The translations under genes were made by a program, and so were the position numbers. The notes under the pieces are model-generated. The model saw only the letters and a list, made by a program, of their open reading frames with translations. It was not told the DNA's origin and searched no databases. Of a stretch of 64,000 nt of DNA, positions 1 through 15,400 are shown piece by piece; within the stretch, counting starts at the first letter, position 1, and the number at the start of each line of letters is the position of its first letter. Source of the DNA: Gorsachius magnificus (lineage: Eukaryota; Chordata; Aves; Pelecaniformes; Ardeidae). The DNA lies in NCBI GenBank assembly GCA_034008185.1, contig CM067086.1, positions 33,749,007 to 33,813,006 of the forward strand, read 5' to 3'.

Positions 1-50
1 CTAGGGGTCCCTTCCAACCCAAAACATTCTATGATTCTATGATTCTATGA
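1..50 (+). mobile_element. CR1 LINE 3' tail (cut by window edge)
   Basis: The first 50 bases match the 3' end of avian CR1 elements: a short GGTCCCTTCCAACCC block followed by tandem copies of the ATTCTATG octamer that ends CR1. The element runs left to right and its body lies outside the window. The first 47 bases are the exact reverse complement of the tail of the CR1 at 51551, so both belong to the same recent subfamily. Confidence 0.9.
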
Positions 51-3000
51 AATATTTTAGATAAAAGACTAAGAAACCCGGTTTAAAAAAAGGATGGCAA
101 AGTATAAGGGATTTCCACATTTTTAAGCCAGCACGAGGAAGCTGGCATACGTTCTTGGAGCCTGAAAAGCCTTCTGGAAGTCTTGGATGCAGAATTTGCA
201 GGAAGGCAGCAAATTGAAAATTCTGGGCTTACTGTGCACACATTAAGGATGCTCTTGATTCTAACTGTCAAAAGTTAGGCACCTAACTGCCCTTAAGGTG
301 TAAGTGGTCCACCCATCCTCAAAATAGTTGTGCTACGTAGTGCAGATTTACAAGAGATATCAACAGTGAACTTAACAGCCTTGTACCTAAAATTGAATTC
401 TAGGATCTATGCTGGTGGCAAACACCTGAAAGTCAGAGTAGCAGTTCCCAGTCTTTCAGCACTGCCTTCTGTTCAAACTAGCCTAAGTAGAAGGAGAAAC
501 AGTGTCTTACCCAGCTTAATTTCTAAAGAACAAGATTCAGTAATTTACAACATTTTGTAATGTATACGATATAAAATACTTTAACCTCGAACACTTAAAA
601 ATCTTCCTGCAGTCTCTGAATGGACTTCTGAAGTCAAGCGCCTGTTGCAGGAAACAGTACTTCCTCTTGTTCTCTGAATACTGCTGATACTTAATTCCCT
701 GTAGTGGTCCCTCTGTTCTTGCATTATCAGGTAAGATAAGACAAGTCTTTGTTGTTTTATTAACAAGGCTAAGAATACAATCAAATCCCACCAATCAGTA
801 TGCAGCCAATACATATTCCAATACTATTTTTATGGAAATAATGTACTTTGTGGGAGAGAAAACTAAGATAAAACTTTGTCGATCTTTCACAGCACAAGGC
901 ATCACGTTCTAACCACTCAATGAGGCTAACCGAAACATATGACAAGCTACAGAGCTGAGTGTCTCCCACTTTGAAAAACTTTTTTTTTTTTTTCCAGAAA
1001 GCAGGGGATAGCACTGCAGTAAATATGTTGCTGCCACTATACTTTCAACAGGCCAGTAGGTTTCCTTCATTATGCTTTTGGCCAAACACATAGCGCATGC
1101 AGAAGCCAGAGGAGAGGGAGAGAAAAAGAGACAGAGATTGATCGATGCTGGTAATAAAAAGCCTGAGATACAAATGAGGATAAAAATGGGGCCATTGCAT
1201 AATACTACCAAAGTGCAGTTTTATAAATAAGGAGACTATGGACCTTCATTGGTCAATCCGTTAGTTTTCCATTTTGTACGCTATTTTTAAGACACAAGCT
1301 GAAGTCAGAGTACTTGTAAAAGTGTAAGTGAAGCCAATCTGACTTAATAATTTCTTAAGTGAACTACTGCTATGAAAAAAATGAATTACTATGTTTTGTG
1401 ACAACTGGATAATAAGTAAATTACACACATACTATACTGCACAACTGCTACGTCAGCATCGTTCCTAATTAATATTTCTACTCTTAGATAAATCATTTAA
1501 GTAGTCCTGCTAATATTTCCAAAAATTCCAGGCATGAAGCTAACTGGTTTTAATGAAGGGGGTAAAACTTTATTGCATACTGGGAAATTCAACTCTGGAA
1601 ACCTTTCTGTAACTAAAGGTAAGTAGAAGTTTTTAAAAACTTTCTGACCATTCCTCTCAAACAGGCACCAGCTGACCACATCCACAGTTTCACCAGTGCA
1701 ATAAGTGACAATTAAAAGGAGTAGGTGAAAAGAAGCTTTTCCTAATTAGGCGACTGAGCAAAATTAGCCTCTACAAGGATGTTTTCTGTAAAAAAAAATC
1801 GGGCAGCAACTTCTACTTCAAATTCTTCACAATGCTGAATACACAGCTTCCAAGTTTCTCTTCTGCTGGAAGATCTTTTACTTCATCAATCAAAGACCTT
1901 CTACGTACAGCAGAAAAAAATCCCTGATACTACACTCACTTTCCTTTTTGGCAATCTTAGCTCTAGGAGTGCCAATGAATCCAATTCCAGAGCTTTTCTC
2001 AACAATTACCATTGTAAGGAAATTTCTTATGATGAATTTACAACATCTATTTCTGAAAAAACATCAGGTTATCTTTTCTTTTATCTTTTGTTGTACCTTT
2101 GTCAGAAGGCACGTTCAGTTGAATTCCCACAGCATTGATTCCATTTCTCTCATCTCTGTGTTCCTGGTGTTCTCTGAAGGTCCAAAACTATTTGGTGACG
2201 ACTTGGACATATAAAATTAAGAAGCTCTGAACTTGCTGCTTAAGAATCAGCTTAAGAAAAATATTTTCTTGGAATAAGAACCACAAAAATAAGTGCAGAC
2301 ACAAGAAACAACCTTGAGATCCTACCAGAAGTGTGGTCCTTTTTTTCCCCTGGATATGAGAGATTATGCAATACAGCGTTACTCCTTTTCTTCCCCTTGA
2401 TCAAAGCTAATAGCAGGCTTTTGGACTTGAGTTCACAATATCTCAGTTTGGGAGATTTTCTGTCATGTCATTTAGAGGTCAGGATGTTGTTTACTCATAG
2501 CAGCTTTTCCCATCTTCCAAGATAATAGCAGATGACACTGAGCATTGCTGGACATGCATCCTGACAGTAAGCTGTATTTCTGAATGAAGAGTCTCTTACA
2601 AAGTTAGAAATTATACTACAAATCCTTTATGGACCCCAGAGAATCTCCAGTCCCTCCTTGCCTCTTCAAGTAGCTACAGTTGCCACAGAGATCTTCAGTT
2701 TCGATGTATGTGCTCAAGACTGATTCAGTATTGCAGAAAACCTCAAGTCCATCTTTTTGATACTCACCATTAATCAATTATAATCAGATGCTGAAGCCTC
2801 ATCTTTACACAGTGGGTCATAACATTAATTTGACAGTATTTTGTAAAGTCTGTTTTTATCCCATAATGTTGTGAATTCTAGTTAATCTTAACATCTTTCT
2901 CCCTTTTTTCCCATCCTAATTACAACTGAATGTATTTTTTGTTTCAATTCTTGCTAAGATGATACCATACCTTATTATAGAATACTATCATGAAGCTGAT

Positions 3001-6000
3001 ATGGATTTACAACAGTATATGCATTTTGGCAGGTTGTGGCCCAAGCCAGAGCTTTGGGAATTAATAATGAACTTCAGATATCATAAACCCACCTATATCT
3101 AGACAGGTAATTAGTAATCATAACGTAATGGCCATCTTCACAAAGACTTCCCAGTTTCACTGGCTGAAAATGGGTCAGACTAATCAGCAAAGCATTTTGC
3201 AGCCTGGATATCTGTGAGTTTATTATTTTTATTTTAATGTAAGAGATAATGAAGGATGCTTTTATTATATAATTTATACTCATATGTTATGTAGCAGTTG
3301 CCTAGCTAGACTACACATCATTGTGGTCCCAGACTGGTAGTGATTTTAAAACCACGCTGAAATGGTTGCAGATTGATCATGCAAAATCTGCCTCCCCAGC
3401 TGATTTTTCCCCACTTGTGCACAGTGCAATGCAAAGAAGAAAAAAATAAATAAAACAAAAAAAGTGTGATGGGCGAGCAGGTCGACTGTGAGAGAACACG
3501 TGCAAAGTATACCTCAGAAACACTATAGGTGGATGAGCACGAAGGGAGCCGAGCCTGGTTGTGCAGTGGGGAAAAGAAAACATTGTTAAAAAAGAAATGG
3601 TGGCACAGTAAGGGTCTCAGAAGGTTTTCTGTATAGGTGGTTCCAGCACTGAGATAGTAGCAGGGGGTTCATTAAGTTTCCACGACCAGCTATTTCAGAA
3701 ACTCCAAATTTATGACTTTTAAGGTGGAAGCTTCTTAAAAGAAAAAAGAAAAAAAAAGTACTGTATTTATAAAATAATTAAAACTAATGATGAATCTGAA
3801 GACCACTATCAATCCTTCCTCCTCTAAATAACTGACAACGCTATCCTTAGGACAATGAGGTATTCTAGGATGAAGCTTTACCAATCTTTCATTTAAACCT
3901 ATTAGTTTTATTATAACTCTGCAAAGGGTACAGTGTGAAAACCCATTAGAAGCCCTATTCTTCTCTGTGTACCTTTATGTTTTCAGATGCTCAGAATCAG
4001 CATTTTGACAATGAAGGTTTTTCTTCAGTCACACTGCCCCAAACGCCAGAATAACTTGCAAAGTTAAATGAGTAGTGGCCAGGTATATGTCAGCAGAAAT
4101 CTGCAGATTATGTCCCTAAACAACATAAAGTGCTGTGATTCTTGAGGGACACTCTCCTTTGTCGAAAGCTTTCAGCACAAACACAAGTTAATTGGTTACA
4201 CTACAGTTTTAGCGATTGCCTAAGAAACACTTTGTTTATACAAGGTGCCCATTTTTCTGTACTATTAATCAGTCAGCCATAACTCAAGTGTGAAAAAAGG
4301 ACTCCACAGTTACTTATAGGATTTCTTTTCCTAACATATCTGAAAATCCTTTCTTTGGTTGAAAACATTTCATGTTTCAATTATGAAGAGCAGTCCAAGT
4401 TGTTTGTTTTGTTTTTTTTTTCCCCCTTTTGTTAGATTAATGATCTGATGAGAACTAGCTGTGAAGAAAGAGCAAAAGCAGCCTAATAAATGAAATCTTA
4501 AAAGACATAGTTCTTATAAATGCATTAAAAACCTTCTCTTGATTTTTTTCTAGGGGTGGAAAAATGAATTATTAGAAGCCCCAGGAAAACTTCCTTAGAC
4601 TTGAACAAAATTATTATCTGTAGAGCAGTTTGGATAAATCTGTGGTAACGATGAACCCAGCAAGAATTTCCACATAAATTATTAGTGACCACTTGCTGAC
4701 TTAGATATTATGATGGACTGAACAGAGAACATGGTACTCATAAAAAGTCTCTCATGAATATTCTTCATCTCCAATGTGTATTTAATAATTTTTCATTGAA
4801 ATATAAAATATCACTTCCAGGAAAATTCTACAGTCGTGTTTGTCTGTGTTCATTTATGTCTCCATTATATACCTCTATACAGCTGTTGTTTCTTCACTGA
4901 AAACTTTTTAATACTCTGAAAGTATTTTTATTCCTTTCTGGCATTGTGTATTTCATTTGCTCATCTAGATAATATTACTAAGGAAATCTGAATCACTTCA
5001 CAAGATCTTAAATGTTCACACACACTCAGCACTTTCTTCACCTGATGAAATGTGTTCTTATATTGCAATGATCTGCAGAAGGATTAAGGAAAAAATAGAA
5101 AATTCCTTCAGACAACTAGAAAGAGTAGAAAATGCAGTTTTAAGAAATAAAGTACTATACTTAAACAGTCTATTTTGTAAAAGAAATAAAAGAAAAAAGA
5201 AAAAAAAAAGAGAGAACCCCTTCTGACAGAGCAAAACCTGTTTCTAAAAACATTGCTTTGAAAGCTTTCTAAGAAAGATGAGGTGTGCTTTTGCTTAGAA
5301 CAGGGGTTCTGCTATTCACCTAAGACTTTGGGATGAGTCTCTAATCAAGATTCTCATAAATCATGTCCAACCATTCTTCCCATGGTTTGTCTTGCAACAG
5401 CATGGAAAGAGAAGAACCATTAGCTTTGGCTTTACAGGTGAGGATCCAAAGAATGAAGTAACAGCAAGAAATATCACAGCAGCAGGTTTTTTAAGTATCA
5501 GCAACTAGATTGAAGGGATGCTCAAGCATTCTAGTCTCAAAATGATCCAATGTTCTTGAGGGAAGGATTATACTCATAGCACACTTCTGCACATAGCGGT
5601 TGCTGTTTGTTTTATTTTCAATAGGATCCCACAATGAGACTGTTGAATCTGCTGCACACTTACAATTTCCTGATCACTTCTATGCCATTGCCTTCTTGCT
5701 AACTAGTCTCCATTTTTGAGCATCTGCCTGATTTCAGTATTTTGTAAGTGTATTTCTTCTGTGTTATTAAAATTAAATGTCAATACTTTTCCAAGCTCCT
5801 TTGATGATTCTGCAATCTATCACTTACTCTGCTTACAATTTGCTGTCATACATGAACTCCAGTGATTGTTCTTCCAGTTTGAGAGAGGGGGCAGCTCTCC
5901 TTATTTTGTTGGCTACCAGACAACCCCTCCATATTATGTTAGGTGAAGCTATTGTGCTGACATTTGAGCTGTTGGGCTCTTTTCCCCCATGAACATTCAA

Positions 6001-9000
6001 GTTGAGGGGCCATGTTGTCAGTCACAGAATTCTCCCACTGTGAGAATAATTTAAAAAGAGCTATGCCCATTTACACCAACTGAGAATCTCATTCAAAGGC
6101 TGCAAGAGCAATTTGTTGTTAGTCTAAAGGTCTTACTGGCTTGACTCAGATCTTCAATAATGGAATATTAAGACCAGGAATAAAAGACCCATAAATGCAA
6201 TTTTTCATTATGATCAAAGAAGGCAGGTACTTAAAGTAAGACAGAGCACTGCATGCAGGAGACTGTAGACTCTGAGAGATACAGCTGTGTATGAAAAACG
6301 ATAATCCTGGTTTCATTGAACATCATCTATGGACAGCATTTGGCCTCTGCTATGAATTCTGAGAACACTTTTCTTGAACAAAATCAGAACCTTTATTTGG
6401 AATGAGCTATCAAAAGCCAACAAAATTGTTTTCTGTACTTGGGAACTCTGTGTACAATTTCTATACTCAGATTTATTTTTTTTTGATGGGCTTTCCATAA
6501 TATCTTTCTGCAGATTTTAAACTTGCTTTTAAAATTCTTAGCCTGTACAATTACAAAAAAAATAATAAAAATCTTCAAAACACAGACTGAAGCAGTATTG
6601 TTCTGTTGAATCTCAGCTGAACTCCACACTTTCAGGAAGGTATCAATCTTAGCAGGTATTATGAGTTCTAAAATATAAACCACTCAGTTGTTTCACTGCT
6701 GATCTTCTCAGTAGCTAATGCACTTATTTGCTACTGCTACATTAATTTGAACAGCAGGGGAATGCTAACATGTCCAAGTGATAGAAGACTAATTTGTCTA
6801 AATGATATTTAACTTCAGCTTCAAACACAGATCTCTGGGAGGGGTCAAAGAATTAAGCCATGAAAAGAACTGGAATAGCTGCAAGGAAGATGAATGAAGA
6901 TCTCAAGAAGAAATGGAAAAACACATCTCAGGTCAGGATAACTTATTTTGTAAATGGTTATGCGTTACTGCTGATATTAAAAGTAGTGTTTTAAAATGAA
7001 AAGTACTCAACCCCCAGAACTGCTTAATTAACTCACATTTTCATGCATGTTTTCAGTGCAATTTTATTTTAAGCATCCATCAGGCTTTCTAAACTTTCAG
7101 TGGAATCTGGGATATTCTGCAGAATTCCAGTATTTCCTGCATATTTCCAATGGCCTTTGAATTTAATCTGGAAAGCACGTCTTTGCAATTCATTCTGGAA
7201 CAAAGGTTCCACCTTAATAGCATACGCAATGCTGCAATAGCATTTCATTGTCACTTATGAGGCTGGCCGTCAGATACTATATGCTCCCCCTCCCACACCA
7301 TTCAATACATTTGCCACATTGTAGGAGTACTAAGAACTTACATCTAACCCCCTTTCCAAAAGCAGTATGGAAGAGATGAATATTATTTCAAAGATGAACT
7401 ATTAACAGAGAACTCTTTTTTTTTTTTTTCTCCATTTTTTCCTTCCAAATTGTCCACTATTTAGTAAGGATTTGCCCTACCCTTTGATCAGTCACTTGTA
7501 TATTGTCTTTTAAAATGTTGCCTTATCTAAAACATCCATTACTACATCATGAATCAGGGCGGCAGTGGCAAAGCAGGAGATTTTAGTTATATGTTACTAG
7601 AATTGCAATGCGTCCTTCTTGTTTTAAGAAACTTGAAGGGCATATGCAGACCATATGGAACAATTCTTAGTTCACTCCGGCTACCTTCCTTACATTGTGC
7701 AGGGTACGGCCACAGAATAACGGATAAAGTGGCACAGAGGGACAGGACAATTGCATGCCAACTAATTTGTCATAGCTAATGTGGTCACAGCTTTTGATTT
7801 GAAACCTCTCCCCATGTGATATTCTGTGAAATAACATGTGATGAGAACACCTTTTTTGTAGTACAAAGGTTCATGGCATAATTTTTTTTGCTTTATATTT
7901 ATTCGCTAGTACTAAATGATGAAATTGAAGAGTGAGGATTCTAAAATAAAGGAACTTGCTTTGTCTTGATTATGACTAATAAATTTGAGATCCCACCAAA
8001 TCTAAAATATCACACAGTTTATGTCCCTCAGAACTTGATTCTTAAAGATTTGCCAGGGAAAAGATAAAGTGCTTTAATAAAATTTATTTTGCAGAAAGCT
8101 GCAATATATTGGCAGCTAAATTTCCTTTTATTTGAGCTGCAAAAGACTATAAACTCAGAGACTTCTATTTGACAATGATCAGAAATCAACTTTATGTTGG
8201 ATACATAGCTGGATATGCAAAAGCATCCAAAACAAATAAAAATTATCAAATCATTATCATTACCAAAACTATCTTGCACTATATAACCAGAGTGGAATAT
8301 GCATTAGAATGATAGTGCTGAAAATGACAAGTCATAGTGTATAGAAGACACAAACAGGACATGAATCTAAAGAAATTATTCTGAGAATCTTCACTGGATG
8401 CATGTGCAAAGAGATAAATGGTTACTAATTTTCACATCTACTATCCCAACTGCCCCTTTTTTCAATTATATATACATTAAATTATACAGCTTAAACTCAC
8501 TTCTATAGAATTAATTGCTGAAAAGCTGATCTTAATTTATGAGGTGAACTACGAAACACGAGGTACTGCTGTCTGTATTGTTATATTGGATTTGACTTGC
8601 TTTATTAAGTATTTCTGTGAAAAATGGGCAACTTTATAGGTGTGCCATGACTGATATGCTATCTCAAGATTTTTTCTTTGTTAAAGAACAAACCAAATGC
8701 ATAAGAAAAATGCTGCAGAATTTTTTATATTAGCCTGCTAAAAAAACAAGCAACAAAATTTGCATAGCTGGCATTCAACCAAATATTAACCCATTTTGTG
8801 AGGTAAAATAGGGACCCAAAAAGATTAAAGGCAAGGAGAGAGGTACATGCAAACCTATATGCTTTTGGGTTACCTTATATCAGCCATAGTCTTCAGTTCA
8901 GGTAAGGCTATCAATTACTGGCAGAAGGTATTTTTTTCATTTAAATTAAGGACATCTATGTTATTTGTTGCTAAGTTTAATATTCAGGAAACATTTAGAT

Positions 9001-9158
9001 AGCCAACCTCAATTTTGGAAAGGTTTTTTTTTTTAGTTGCTGTAAAGCCAAGCAGTTGATTAGCGTTCCTGAAAATGTAGTAGGATATTCTTTTAAATAA
9101 ACCCTGTCAATTAGGTCATGTTTCTCACACACGTTAAATGAAACCCCAGCTAGAAAAG

Positions 9159-9201
9159 AAAGAAAACACAAAGGGAGAAAGAGAGAGAGAAAGGAAAAAG
9201 A
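9159..9201. repeat. GA-rich simple sequence
   Basis: A low-complexity purine-rich stretch containing runs of AGAGAGAG and GAAAGGAAAAAG. It lies in the long GPHN intron and has no coding meaning. Confidence 0.6.
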
Positions 9202-9417
9202 TGGGGATGAGAACAAACCAATCAGATTTGGTGATACCAGCCAGTGGAAGTTTTAAAAAAAAAACAAAACAGATCACCGAGTGAAATCGTACATTTACTC
9301 GGAGAGAGCATCCTTTGATATTGCCTTCTAGGTGATCTCTGAGCTCCTCCAGCTTTCGATGGAGCTACATGTAAACATCAGAAAATGAATTGAAAAAGCA
9401 ACCTGTTCTCATGTCAC

Positions 9418-9468
9418 ACTTTTTTTTTTCTTTTTTTCTTTTTTTCTTTGGTTTTGTGTTTGGGTTTT
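9418..9468. repeat. T-rich low-complexity tract
   Basis: A tract of T runs interrupted by single C or G bases (TTTTTTTC repeated, then GTTTTG-type units). On the transcribed minus strand it is A-rich. It could be an old retroposon tail or a simple slippage tract; no flanking retroposon body is recognisable. Confidence 0.6.
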
Positions 9469-12400
9469 TTTAATAAACCATAGCATAACACATTTCTCAC
9501 TGCCTCTGGCAAAACATTTCAAGACATCAAAGTGCTTTGAACAACACAGACATACAAGCTCAGTAGACTTGGAGACCGGAAACAAGATATTTTTCTTGAT
9601 TAACATGGCTCTTTTTCAGTATAGGAAAAAAAAATTGAAAAATCAAGGGACGGATCATTCTAAAGCTACTGAATCACTGCTACATTGTTCATTTATTTAT
9701 TTATTCACTTGGTTATCGGTAAGGCTGTGTTCTAGAACTTATTTCCATCAAAAAAAAAAAACTTTTTAGAGGTAAATTTTCACTTTAGGGAACCTCAGTT
9801 AGGATTTCCCATCTTCTCTAAGGATATTCATGTAAGATTTTGTGTTTAAATATATATTTTGGTTCATGAAGCTAAATCCTGGGCAATCAGATACAGAAAT
9901 AATAATTGTCAATTAGGTGTCAGTGGGTGTGCATAAAAATAATAGGTGAAACCCAGCACCTAAATAGGTTACATCTTCTGCATATGTATATCCATTACAC
10001 ATGTAGAATGGTATGTGATGACCCATTAAAATGCACAGGTGACAGTGATTACATACCCAATTTTCAAAAACAGCACAGAAGCTGTGCCTTTCTTGTATTT
10101 TCCTCCATGTTAATTCAGTGGTCCTGAAGGTCTCCCACTGAAACAGTGCCTCATTCCTGTACAGTGCTCTTCTCATCTACACTGTAACTAAAACCTCTTC
10201 CCAGAACACAAGATGAAAAGATAAAGCCTCACAGACAGTGAGGAATGCTACAGATGCCTTTAGCTATAACTTGTATAAACAAATAGCAACGGGCTTTTTT
10301 TTCTACGCTGAGATTAATTTTAATGGTGGCATTACTGGAAAGAGGTGCATAACTAATCCTCCCCCTCCCCTTCTGATGCTCAGTGAAAGAACATTTTCAC
10401 AGAGAGCAGCTGTGGAGCAGTGTTAGGACAGAGAGGATGGCTTGTCCTGGAACAAAGGCAATGCACTCACATACAAGACCAAAACAAAAGGTCAAAAACC
10501 AAGAAGGCAGGAAAGGCAAGGAGAGTGCAGAAGAAAAAATAAATAATTAGCACTTGAGAAAGTGCTAGAGGGAAATAAAAGTGGAAAAAAGTGAAAAAAA
10601 TCAGATGGCTGAAAAAGAGGCAACTGTTGAGATGGAGACTTAACAGAATGGCCTGGACTGCACATGATCAGCATCTTGGTATAAATTATGTCCTGCGTTT
10701 TAAACCATTTGTTAGGGTATAACACTATGCATGGTGGGTACTGATTTAGGTATCTGCCTGTACTGTTAATGGCTCTAAATATTTGAGTATGTTTGTACAA
10801 ACATAAAAAAGGCAGAAGGGACTAATTATTAGCAAAACAGTCGCCCCATTCTTATTAGCCTCACACGAATCTCTCTCTCGTTTCCTCTTTATTTACTCTC
10901 TTTTTTCCTGATTTAAAGGCTAGATATACATGAAATATTCAACTCTCTTGTAATGATCTTTTGCAGAATTAAATGCAAAAAGTGTGAGCACTATAAACGT
11001 TTAATTATGTTTCAAGATGGGAAGCAGTAGTCTGAAGATGAGTAAGTCACTTCTCCATGTAACAGGCAGTTAAGATACAACAAACAACATAGATCAGAGA
11101 AGTGGTTTAATCATGATCACCAAATTACAGGCACTTCAAGAAAGCTGTTACTATCTCTTATTTGTGGTGACATTCCAAGCTAACTGGCAGCCTGCCTTCA
11201 GTAGGTTGTTCTATGTGTAGCACAGAAACAAACAAAATGTGACCCAACAGCAATAAGAATACTGAAATAAAAATGATGGGATGGTGAGAAATGGAAAAGC
11301 CCCTTCCCTCCCTCCCCTCACCTCCCCCTTCAAAAGGAAAAGAGTAGGCTATAGAAGAAAACTTGCAAAATAAATGTTAGAAACATATTTACTTTGAGGG
11401 ATCCAACTCTACTAGCAACTCCTTTGCTTTCATCCGGCCGTCTAATTTGCTACAATGGGGGAAGATGGGTAAAAAAGACAGAAGAATAAAGAAAAAGTGA
11501 ACTTAAAAAAATTTCCACACAATCAGTTAGCAGTACATGCAAGACATCAATTTGACTCTCTGAGACACCTCTATAGGACAAAGACACAGACTCTAATTTC
11601 TGGAATAAATGATGCTTTATCATGGCATTTTAAACTTGATTTGTTGTTCATTTTTATTTCATCATATTATCAATCTGGCACATACGTTGCATGCTGAATT
11701 CACTAACATTTTTGAAAGAATACATGTTACTTATTTGATTTGGATATGAAGAATAATGAAGTCCTAAAACTCTAATGGAAGAAAAAACCACCCTACACCT
11801 TCTACAAATCATATGATCATTGTATGCTATAACTGGGAGTATCAGGCCTGGCAAGTATCATGATTGATACCTGACAGAATGCAATACAGATTCCTATTGA
11901 CCCAGGCCTAGAGATTTTAGCCACTGCTATCAAGATTCCCAGTTAAAAATTATGCTGCCCAACCAGAAAATTTTAATGCCAGACCAACATCAGATTTTTA
12001 TTTTAAATATACCACATATATCACCTCTCCCCCAACATCTACTTGATTACTTTTCCTTTATTATATATGTTTTTTTCCTAGATGATGCAGAAGATGGAAG
12101 AAACAAATGAGGTAGCTGCTCAAAAGCCTTCATACTGTTAGAAGCATGTAAAATAAATCATTCATTTACAGCAAAAGTTCTCTTCAGAATTACTGAATCC
12201 AGTAAATAAACCTTTTCTACTGATAAATTAAATTTGTGTCGTTGCATTTGAAGTAGAGAGGAAGAAGACAATAAAAATGACTTTAGGGATATCCTTCTAG
12301 TCCGAGTCAAGACTGAATTGAAAGTTTTTATTATCTGATAGTTGTTTCACAGGTTATGTAAAACGAAATCCCACACAACTGAGGTGAACCCTTCCAAACC

Positions 12401-15400
12401 ACATTAACTGTCTTTTCTCTTAAGAAATCTCAGCAAGAAAGCCAAAGACTGAATGAACCATGGAAATTCAACTCTGCTTTATGCTCTCGGGAGCACACAA
12501 GCAAAAGCACAAGTTAGTTTGCCACTTTTTGTTTTTCCCTGACCCATGGAAAATAGAGTAATTAACATGCAAAACACAGTCAATCAAGTGCTTTTTTTAC
12601 TTGCAGTAGATTCTCAAGAAAATAATGCAACTAGGCGATATATTAACGATTTAAATATTTAGTTCTAATAGGATGTCCACCAGCAAAATACACTGCAAAT
12701 ATTTATGTAAATTGTTGCTTTCCCTCCCTGGTCTTATGGCATTAAAATAGTATCTGTTCTGAACTCACAAGTGAAACACCCACATCACTGTTTTGATGGG
12801 ACTCCAAGTAAATCTCCAAGCAATTCTAGTATACTGACCAAGAAAAATCTGTCATTCTTAAATAAAATGTCTCATTTAGAAGACAGATTCAATTAAAATA
12901 TATGCAGTTGTAACCTAGTTGCTGTATTTTTCCTAATTAAAAAAAAAGGAAGCCTCAAAAGGTGAAAAAGACCCTTATTTGCAAAGAAAACAAGAGGAGT
13001 TAGAGCAAAGATACTTGGTCCAATACCCTGGTTGAGATACTACCAGTCCCAGACAGTAAGACATAATCAAGCCTAACCTCAATTCATGTTACTAATTTGA
13101 AACTTTTTTCAAAAATAATATATTCAATTTTGTTTTGAAAAATGACAAATAAGAAAAAATAAATGCTGATAATCTCACGTAATGACATGGAATTTGGATA
13201 TTAAGAAAAATGCTACATAGCACAGAAACCTGGGAAAAAGTCGTAAATGATAGCAATATGCATTCCCCTTCAGGGAAAAAGTTTTTCTTCCATTACTTAC
13301 CAATGTGGGTATTCTGGCTGCTCAAGTTGTGCTAAAGGTTTAGGATTCAGTCAGAAATTAACTTGGAGATATTACAGGAGCATATAACTGACATTATTTA
13401 TTCTTTCTTTCTTCATAATATATAGAGGAATACATATGCAATGTGTACATTACGAGCAATGAAATTATAAATGCTTGAAAATATAAATTACAAGGACATA
13501 GCCTGAGGTCAACTCTCGTTTTATATCCAACACACAGTTAATGTACATGATAACATCTTTTTTATGGGAACCTTGCAGAATGCAACTTCGATGTTTCTTG
13601 AGGGATGAATCAGAGTAACATGAGTATTACACAAACTATACTACATCTGTTCTGGGAATTAAATGGGGTATTACCAAGAAGGCAAGGGACAGCAGGAATA
13701 AAAAACCTTTTTTTTTTTCACGGCAAATGCCACAGAAAGGTATTCAGATATATCCTTATCTCTCTCTGGTCAACTCCTGTACAATGTTCTAGACGTTGAC
13801 TGCTAAACTAGTATTTCAGAAAAATGGCATGGATTATACACTCCTTGTTTTTCAGGAACTCAGCTAGACACAAGAACCCCATCATAGATGAACACTTGTA
13901 GCTAGAAAAGATTAGACTGAAATTTAAATATTCTAATTACAAGCATTCTAGAATGCATCTAAGTATTCTAAATAAAAAGTCTGTATAATTCTATCCACAT
14001 CAGTCACTTGTGTGATCTAGAAAGAGATCCTTTGATTTTTCTGTTACCCATTTGTGAAATGAAAACAGTACTTCCTCCTAAGTAAAACAAAGGACTAATA
14101 AAAAGAACCTGAACAGTGACGTTGAAACAAAACTTCGTGCCTCAGATTTTATCATTTCTTTTTTATACCACAACATAAGGTAAATGAGTGGATTAAGAGA
14201 TAAGGCAGGAGCAACACCAAGTAGTTATTGGCAAAATGTTACCTGAAAGACGTTAGGCTTTTGGAACATTCTGAAGGAGGAGAATGAAGTTATTCAATGC
14301 AATGAAGCAAAAAACGTGTTGTGTAGGGAACATTCCAGGAAACTGGCAGGGTACAATGCACTGACAGTTAAGATAAATGCATTACATTTACATTCCCTTC
14401 TTATTCACAAGGGAATAAAAATAGGAGTTAAAAGCTAAAGATTAGCCACAGGTGTCCCTATCCTAATATCTGAAGAACAAGGTGGAGTTACAATGGGAGT
14501 AGAATGAGAGAAGAAGCCAGTGGAAGAAAACTTAGGAAGCAGGGAAACCAGAACCAAACAGTGAGCAAAGAGGAGTGCTCAGATATGCTTAATGGACTTG
14601 TTAAGAAGATGAATGAAAGACCTGGGCACCAAAAACCAGACACTTAATGTTTTCTAAGCAGAAGTCTCACATATAGTTTCATTATTATTCCTCTAACAGA
14701 ACCCATAAGAAATGTACTTGTTTATCTTAGTCCCTGATTTTACTCCAGAAAAAAGAATTTAAAAGACCTAATCTTAAATATATATAAACCAGCAATTATA
14801 TTTGTCATAAAGAAAGAACACCTAAACAACTGGCTAATCTGAGATTCTGGCTTTAGCTGGATTTATTTAAAGGAAGAGGTCCACGATAGGAGAAATAGCC
14901 TGAAATACTTAACGTTACCCATCTCAGACTCCTTCCTCTTTCTGATAATATACTCTGTTCTTGCTACTCTAAAGTTTTCCTGCTTGCTGCTTCTGACAAA
15001 GAAATTGGAATTTTGCAGGACCTAAAGCTTTCAGAAATGTGTTTTCACATCCACATTCACCATAAAGTCAAACCTCTGTCAGACCTTTTTCCAAAATCCT
15101 GGCTAATACATACATGGCTCATAATGACAAAGCCTTTTTGATATGATCAAATTACTTAATTCTGAACCTGAATAAATGCAACAAAAGTCTTTACAGCAGT
15201 GGTTTAAAGAGATGATAAGTGCCTTATTCAATGGCCTGGCCATGCAGTGTTGGAATCATGTTAATCAAAAACAAGTGATTACTCTACACAGCATCCAAAT
15301 CAAGTTCAGATTGTTCGCTGTACACATAAGAAAAATGTAGCTGTTTTCCCACTTGACCACTACCGCAGTGATCAATGATGAATGGTGAGTACAGAAAACT